NCBI GenBank assembly: GCA_021794095.1
Contig: JAJYRN010000014.1
Span: forward strand, 22,065 to 86,064
Source of the DNA: Acidobacteriota bacterium
GTDB taxonomy: Bacteria > Acidobacteriota > Holophagae > Holophagales > Holophagaceae
Direction of reading: 5' to 3'
Length of the DNA: 64,000 bases
This document shows, piece by piece, positions 59,637-64,000 of this stretch. The notes below the pieces were generated by a model. The model saw only the letters and a list, made by a program, of their open reading frames with translations. It did no database searches and had not been told where the DNA came from. The translations under genes were made by a program, and so were the position numbers. Each line of letters starts with the position of its first letter. The first letter of the stretch is position 1.

Positions 59637-59927
59637 ATGCAGGCCGTCGTTTTCAAACATACAGAAGAAATTGAAAAGATTGAGGTCCAGGACCGGTTTG
59701 ATTTCGAGGACAGGTGCCTGGGCCATTGGGTCCATCCTCGTCCATGCAAAGGCTCCCTGGAACCCGATCCGGGCCCACGAGGAATTCGTGTCTTTCTTCA
59801 CCCGGTGAGCCACGATTTTGAGGCGTGGCCCTATTTGGAATTCGCAAAATTCGTCCAGAATGAAACCCACTTTCACGTGATGCAAGAGGGCCAGCCCACG
59901 GCGTTCACTGTGATTCTGGGTCAATGA
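59637..59927 (+). CDS. Small hypothetical protein, 96 aa
   Basis: ATG 59637 follows GAGGAG with 5 nt spacing, so translation is plausible. The product MQAVVFKHTEEIEKIEVQDRFDFEDRCLGHWVHPRPC is soluble with no recognised domain. A 174-aa minus ORF covers the same DNA but has no ribosome site. It lies between csbD and adhP on the same strand. Confidence 0.5.
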   Translation: MQAVVFKHTEEIEKIEVQDRFDFEDRCLGHWVHPRPCKGSLEPDPGPRGIRVFLHPVSHDFEAWPYLEFAKFVQNETHFHVMQEGQPTAFTVILGQ

Positions 59928-60015
59928 AACCATTCGCAGATAGCGCTGGGTATGGAAACGACTGCCACTGAATCCGAAGCCAATCCCCTGGCCTCGATGC
60001 CAGAAGGAATCACCC

Positions 60016-61050
60016 ATGACAGGAAAGATGCAGGCCGCTGTTGTCGAGACGTTTGGTAGGCCTCTTGTTCTTCGAGAATGGGACATCCCATCTCCCGGGC
60101 CGGGTCAGATTTTGGTCAAAACAGAGGCCTGCGGCGTGTGCCATACCGATCTTCACGCTGCACGCGGAGACTGGCCGCTGAAGCCAACTCTTCCTTTCAT
60201 TCCTGGCCATGAAGGCATCGGATTGGTCGTCGCCATCGGATCAGGCGTAACGATCGTGAAGGAGGGCGACCGGGTTGGAGTCCCCTGGCTCTACTCGGCC
60301 TGCGGGCATTGCGAGTTTTGCCTGACGGGGTGGGAGACGGTATGTGCCAAAGCCCAGTTCGGTGGCTATTCCAAGAACGGAGCCTTTGCCGAGTACCTTC
60401 TCGCTGATCCCAATTATGTCGCCCATGTGCCTGCCGGCCTTGCAGCCAAGGATGCCGCACCGATCATCTGCGCAGGTGTCACCACCTACAAAGGGATCAA
60501 GGAAACCAATGCCAGGCCGGGCGAATGGATTGCCATTTCCGGGGCGGGTGGCCTCGGGCATCTCGCGATCCAATATGCCAAGGTGATGGGGCTACATGTT
60601 TGTGCGATTGACATTGACGATGGCAAACTCGCTCACGCCAGGTCCCTTGGGGCCGATATTGTGGTCAACGCCAAAGCAAACGATCCTGCATCAGCTGTCA
60701 TACAGGCTACCGGGGGAGGGGCTCATGGGGTTCTGATCACGGCGCCCTCACTCATCGCCTTTAAACAGGGTGTCGGCATGACCCGCAAGCACGGAACATG
60801 TGTTCTAGTCGGATTGCCCCCTGGCGAATTTCCGCTTCCCCTCTTCGAGGTGGTGGCGAATTGTTTGACCATTCGCGGTTCGTTTGTCGGTTCGCGCCAG
60901 GATATGGCTGAAGCGCTCTCCTTCGCAGCCGAAGGCAAGGTCAAGGCCGATATCGAGCTTCAAGCTCTCTCGTCGGTCAACCAGATTTTGGATCGCCTTG
61001 AGCATGGCGATGTGGCATCACGCGTGGTCCTAGACTTCGCGGGTAAGTGA
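60016..61050 (+). CDS. adhP: Zinc-dependent alcohol dehydrogenase AdhP-type
   Basis: Medium-chain Zn alcohol dehydrogenase, ethanol-active by family. Catalytic Zn ligands are in ACGVCHTDLHAARGDW and GHEGIG; structural Zn ligands are CGHCEFCLTGWETVC; the NAD site is SGAGGLGHLAIQYAK. At 344 aa it is full length. ATG 60016 has AAGGA 7 nt upstream. It is 26 bp before an acylating aldehyde dehydrogenase, so the two can convert acetyl-CoA to acetaldehyde to ethanol. Confidence 0.92.
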   Translation: MTGKMQAAVVETFGRPLVLREWDIPSPGPGQILVKTEACGVCHTDLHAARGDWPLKPTLPFIPGHEGIGLVVAIGSGVTIVKEGDRVGVPWLYSACGHCEFCLTGWETVCAKAQFGGYSKNGAFAEYLLADPNYVAHVPAGLAAKDAAPIICAGVTTYKGIKETNARPGEWIAISGAGGLGHLAIQYAKVMGLHVCAIDIDDGKLAHARSLGADIVVNAKANDPASAVIQATGGGAHGVLITAPSLIAFKQGVGMTRKHGTCVLVGLPPGEFPLPLFEVVANCLTIRGSFVGSRQDMAEALSFAAEGKVKADIELQALSSVNQILDRLEHGDVASRVVLDFAGK

Positions 61051-61076
61051 ACTGATTTGATACGCGCGCGATATAG

Positions 61077-62522
61077 ATGAGGCCCATGAGCGAGACGACA
61101 CCTATCAGCCATCCGATGTTCGACCTCCTGCCCAAGAGAAGTATGGAGGGCGAGTCATCGTGCCCCATTCCGCAATCCACCGACCACGGAGATCAGATCC
61201 TTTTCCCCACTGTAGATGCTGCCGTTTCTGCTGCGATTCAAGCACAAAGGGTCTTCCACGAGAATGGCCTTGAGGTTCGTCGGGCCGTCATTGAGGCGAT
61301 CCGTAAGACCTGCATCGCCAACGCCGAGCGCTGGGGCCGCATGGCGGTCGAGGAAACAGAGATGGGACGCGCCGAGGACAAGACGCTGAAGAACCTCCTC
61401 TGCGCCATTCGCACGCCAGGTGTGGAAGATCTGGAATCACGGGCCTACACCGGTGATAAAGGGTTGACTTTGGTGGAGTACGCCCCCTTCGGCGTTGTGG
61501 CCGCCGTAACCCCCTCGAACAACCCTGCCGCAACCATCATTTCCAACGCCATTGCCATTTTGTCCGCAGGCAATTCAGTGGTTTTTGCCCCGCATCCAGC
61601 CGCAACTAAAGTCTGCCAAGACGTACTGTGTGCATTGGCTTCGGCAGCCATTTCGGCTGGAGCCCCCTCAGGCATAATCACAACGGTCCTGCCGGGCTCT
61701 CGCGAGACGACCCAGGCCCTTCTGGCTCACCCTGGGACCAGCCTCAACCTGGTCACAGGAGGCCATGCCATTGTGAAAGTGGCCCTGAGCACGGGCAAGA
61801 TCTGCAAGACCATCGCGGCCGGACCGGGTAATCCGCCAGTGGTTGTGGATGAGACGGCTATCTTTCCAGCTTGCGTCGAGGACATCATTTACGGCGCGAG
61901 CTTCGACAACAACGTGTTGTGCGTCGCCGAAAAGGAAGTCATCGTGGCCGAGGCGGCGATGATTCGTTTCCTGGAAGGCCTTCGCAAGGATGCTCGGGCC
62001 TACGAACTTTCGCCCTCCGAAATGGATTCATTGGCCAAGCTCGTCATCAAAGATGGCGGCAAGGGTTGCAAAGACCCGGTCATGAATCGGGACTACGTCG
62101 GGCGCGACGCGGCAGTCCTTGCCAGAGGCATCGGTCTGGAGGTTCCTCCTGCAACGCGCCTGTTATGGGGCCAGGTATCCGAGGACCATCCCTTTGTTTG
62201 GACAGAACAGCTCATGCCAGTCCTGCCCGTCACCTCTGCAAGGGATGTGGATTCGGCCATTGAGTTGGCCGTTCAGGCTGAAGCAGGCAATCATCATTCC
62301 GCCGCGATGTACTCGACCAACATCGCAAACCTCAGCCACATGGGGCGGCGCATGCAGTGCTCAATCTATGTCAAGAACGCTCCAACCCTCTATGGCCTGG
62401 GCTTGGGTGAAGGCTATGCATCCATGTCCATCGGCACTCCGACCGGAGATGGCATCACCAAGCCTTCGCATTTCGTCAGACCCTTGCATTGTTGCCTCGT
62501 GGGCTACTTCCGGATCGCATGA
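61077..62522 (+). CDS. CoA-acylating aldehyde dehydrogenase (EutE/PduP-like)
   Basis: It reversibly makes acyl-CoA from aldehyde and CoA with NAD+. The catalytic Cys is in IYGASFDNNVLCVAEKEVIV, the nucleotide region in FGVVAAVTPSNNPAATIISNAIAILSAGNSVVFAPHPAA, and GPGNPPVVVDETA is characteristic of the EutE/PduP group. At 481 aa it has family length. The N-terminal sequence (MRPMSETTPISHPMFDLLPKR) is not an obvious encapsulation peptide and there are no microcompartment shell genes nearby. The start could also be ATG 61086. Confidence 0.9.
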   Translation: MRPMSETTPISHPMFDLLPKRSMEGESSCPIPQSTDHGDQILFPTVDAAVSAAIQAQRVFHENGLEVRRAVIEAIRKTCIANAERWGRMAVEETEMGRAEDKTLKNLLCAIRTPGVEDLESRAYTGDKGLTLVEYAPFGVVAAVTPSNNPAATIISNAIAILSAGNSVVFAPHPAATKVCQDVLCALASAAISAGAPSGIITTVLPGSRETTQALLAHPGTSLNLVTGGHAIVKVALSTGKICKTIAAGPGNPPVVVDETAIFPACVEDIIYGASFDNNVLCVAEKEVIVAEAAMIRFLEGLRKDARAYELSPSEMDSLAKLVIKDGGKGCKDPVMNRDYVGRDAAVLARGIGLEVPPATRLLWGQVSEDHPFVWTEQLMPVLPVTSARDVDSAIELAVQAEAGNHHSAAMYSTNIANLSHMGRRMQCSIYVKNAPTLYGLGLGEGYASMSIGTPTGDGITKPSHFVRPLHCCLVGYFRIA

Positions 62523-62523
62523 A

Positions 62524-62616
62524 ATGAGCCAACCAATACGCACCGTTGAAATGCTGAAGCCATTCTTCGCACTTCGGCAGGAAGCTGGCCGGAAATTGAC
62601 GAGGAGGAAGATATGA
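62524..62616 (+). CDS. Possible 30-aa peptide between aldehyde dehydrogenase and pfkA
   Basis: An ATG 1 bp after the aldehyde dehydrogenase stop gives MSQPIRTVEMLKPFFALRQEAGRKLTRRKI, ending in a TGA that overlaps the pfkA ATG (ATATGA). Its position would couple translation to pfkA. There is no clear SD, so it may be just a spacer. Confidence 0.3.
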   Translation: MSQPIRTVEMLKPFFALRQEAGRKLTRRKI

Positions 62617-63584
62617 AACGGATTGCTGTGTTAACCAGCGGAGGTGACGCTCCTGGCATGAATGCCGCAATAAGGGCTGTCGTGCGGACGGGACTCGCGA
62701 AGGGCTGGGAGGTACTCGGTGGCCGTCAAGGGTATTCCGGCTTGATCTCCGGTGATTTCTTCCCCTTGGGTTCCAGGAATGTCGGCGGCATCATCCAGCG
62801 AGGCGGCACCATCCTTGGCAGTGCCCGCAGCCCCGAATTCGAGACTCACGAGGGGCGATTGAAAGCCCTGTCCCAGCTTCACCGCAATGGGATCGAAGGC
62901 TTGATCGTTATCGGCGGCAATGGATCCCAGGCCGGCGCCTACGAACTGTCCCAGTTACGTTTTCCGGTCGTTGGCATAGCCTCGACCATTGATAACGACC
63001 TCCAGGGTTCCGATATCACGATCGGAGTGGATACAGCCCTGAACATTGCCTTGGAAGCCATTGACCGGTTGAAAGTCACAGCCTCCTCCCTCCATCGTGC
63101 TTTCCTCGTCGAGGTAATGGGCCGGAAATGCGGCTATTTGGCTCTTATGGCTGCGATTGCAGGTGGCGCCGAGGCGGTGATCATTCCCGAGATCGAGACG
63201 GATCCAGAGGCTGTGGCGGCCGAATTGCGAGCCGCCTACGACCGTGGCAAGCCTCACGCAATCATGGTGGTCGCAGAAGGCTCCCAATACGATGCCGAGG
63301 GAATGGCACACTACTTCGAGGTTCACCAGAAACGGTTGGGCTTCGAATTACGGGTGACGCGATTGGGACATGTGCAGCGAGGGGGGGCACCAGGTTCGTT
63401 TGACCGTTTGCTGGGAACTCGTTTCGGTGCTGCGTCAACCGAGCAATTGGCAAGCGGGGAACATGGCGTGCTGATTGGGCTTCTCAAAGGCGTTATCGCG
63501 ACCACCCCGTTAGCTGATGTTGTCGCCAACAAAAAATCATTGGATTTGGGTCTGTTGGAATTGGCGCACCTGTTAGCTCATTAG
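62613..63584 (+). CDS. pfkA: 6-phosphofructokinase
   Basis: Phosphorylates fructose-6-phosphate. VLTSGGDAPGMNAAIRAVVR is the N-terminal signature. The ATP/Mg loop reads GGNGSQAG instead of GGDGS, so the Asp that normally contacts Mg-ATP is Asn; IASTIDNDLQGSDITIGVDTALN keeps the catalytic TIDND. LVEVMGRKCGYLAL and RLGHVQRGGAPGSFDR bind the sugar phosphate. At 323 aa it has normal length. GAGGAGG lies upstream. Cofactor could be ATP or, less likely, PPi; the GGNGSQ variant is known to me as a recurrent clade. Confidence 0.9.
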   Translation: MKRIAVLTSGGDAPGMNAAIRAVVRTGLAKGWEVLGGRQGYSGLISGDFFPLGSRNVGGIIQRGGTILGSARSPEFETHEGRLKALSQLHRNGIEGLIVIGGNGSQAGAYELSQLRFPVVGIASTIDNDLQGSDITIGVDTALNIALEAIDRLKVTASSLHRAFLVEVMGRKCGYLALMAAIAGGAEAVIIPEIETDPEAVAAELRAAYDRGKPHAIMVVAEGSQYDAEGMAHYFEVHQKRLGFELRVTRLGHVQRGGAPGSFDRLLGTRFGAASTEQLASGEHGVLIGLLKGVIATTPLADVVANKKSLDLGLLELAHLLAH

Positions 63585-63764
63585 CATGCATGTCATTGAT
63601 GAACGGTTTGGATCCACTCCAAACGAAGGAGAAGGTCTGACGTAAGGGCCTTTTGCATGAACACCTGATGAATTTGACATGGTTTGTCGACTTCATGAGG
63701 ACAACCTTGGGCCTGCTCAGGCCGACCTGCATCGGCCGGGGATCCCAGCCCAGTACCACAGGCG
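63585..63764. other. Spacer after pfkA
   Basis: No supported gene or terminator. The small antisense ORFs here have no conserved pattern. Confidence 0.4.
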
Positions 63765-63875
63765 CTAGGCCAAGCAGAGGATGCGATCCCCATCGGCCAC
63801 ACAGACCCCCCATTCCACCGGAAAGACCAAACGTCCGTCGCGGGTTCCGAGCAGGGCACCCACGATATATCGCAA
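63765..63875 (-). pseudogene. C-terminal gene remnant truncated at the right-edge element
   Basis: A stop at 63765-63767 is preceded by an open frame reading LRYIVGALLGTRDGRLVFPVEWGVCVADGDRILCLA. It is too short for the ORF track but looks like a real protein C-terminus. It ends where the possible insertion-sequence end begins. I do not recognise the family. Confidence 0.35.
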
Positions 63876-63877
63876 GT

Positions 63878-64000
63878 TGTGTCCAGAAATTTCTGTAAGT
63901 TCGTCTCGGTAGGTGGTTGATGACGATCTATCAGGGTAGTGGCGGAGGGAGGGCGGAGCCCGACCGCAGCCGCTACCCTGCGGCGCTTTGGGCGTCTGGG
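63878..64000. mobile_element. Possible end of an insertion sequence
   Basis: TGTGTCCAGAAATTTCTGTA contains the perfect palindrome CAGAAATTTCTG (63884-63895) and starts a block of different composition. It resembles IS256-type ends from memory. The other end and any transposase lie outside the window, so this is tentative. Confidence 0.3.

Noticed and set aside
59900-60015. A sigma54 promoter directly in front of adhP
   Set aside because: I searched for GG-N10-GC and found none; TGG motifs here have the wrong spacing, so adhP is more likely driven from upstream.
59562-60086. 174-aa minus ORF opposite orf96 and the adhP start
   Set aside because: No ribosome site and it covers the adhP start; the plus-strand alternative has a good SD.

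Overview
The window looks like a chromosome segment of a high-GC, Gram-negative bacterium, most likely an acidobacterium of the Holophagae/Geothrix type. That assignment is my inference from the gene set: a one-subunit b558-type SdhC, a divergent K+-independent-type membrane pyrophosphatase, a bacillithiol bshB1-bshC pair, a DUF2344 protein, a bactofilin-M23 pair and an MqnP-like prenyltransferase. No 16S gene or other taxonomic marker is present.

Region 1 (1-44.8 kb) is dense core genome with very short gaps and many ATGA overlaps. It runs from a DUF2344 protein through ftsW-glmM-folP-ftsH-tilS (minus strand), a 762-residue secreted protein of unknown function, bshC-bshB1, an aldehyde dehydrogenase, an M50 protease, trpS, tRNA-Lys(CTT), a vapBC toxin-antitoxin pair, purK, a mogA/moaB-type gene, yqgE, a photolyase, sdhCAB, hppA, prfC, a class I aldolase, a DUF3187 outer-membrane-type protein, hbd, an exonuclease, ackA, an E1-alpha subunit, cca, ispF, an FHA-GAF histidine kinase, ruvB, bactofilin plus M23 peptidase, and the prenyltransferase.

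Region 2 (45-51 kb) is regulatory and envelope-related: a XylR/DmpR-type sigma54 activator (XylR_N, V4R, AAA+, Fis-type HTH), a divergent REC-PAS-GGDEF-EAL protein, and a BamA/TamA-like outer-membrane protein.

Region 3 (51-63.6 kb) is an accessory island with visibly lower GC and longer AT-rich spacers. It starts with a gene graveyard: the 5' end of a GH130-type glycosidase, the 3' half of a HAD-IIB phosphatase, and the 5' end of a phosphoglycerate mutase. Next come a pyruvate/2-oxo-acid decarboxylase with a PLP amino-acid decarboxylase, a P3A-type H+-ATPase operon with two small proteins, and csbD-orf-adhP-acylating aldehyde dehydrogenase-pfkA. The right edge holds a gene remnant and a possible insertion-sequence end.

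The main discovery candidate is a sigma54 regulon spanning regions 2 and 3. By eye I find -24/-12 elements of the form TGGCNTAAARNNTGC upstream of the GGDEF-EAL gene, pdc and csbD, another good element in front of the decayed gpmA, and a weaker one upstream of the H+-ATPase operon. Two TCAAAATGAT repeats spaced 22 bp lie between the divergent gpmA and pdc promoters. With the resident sigma54 activator, this suggests one circuit controlling an ethanol/acetaldehyde overflow and proton-handling module. It remains a hypothesis from sequence alone.
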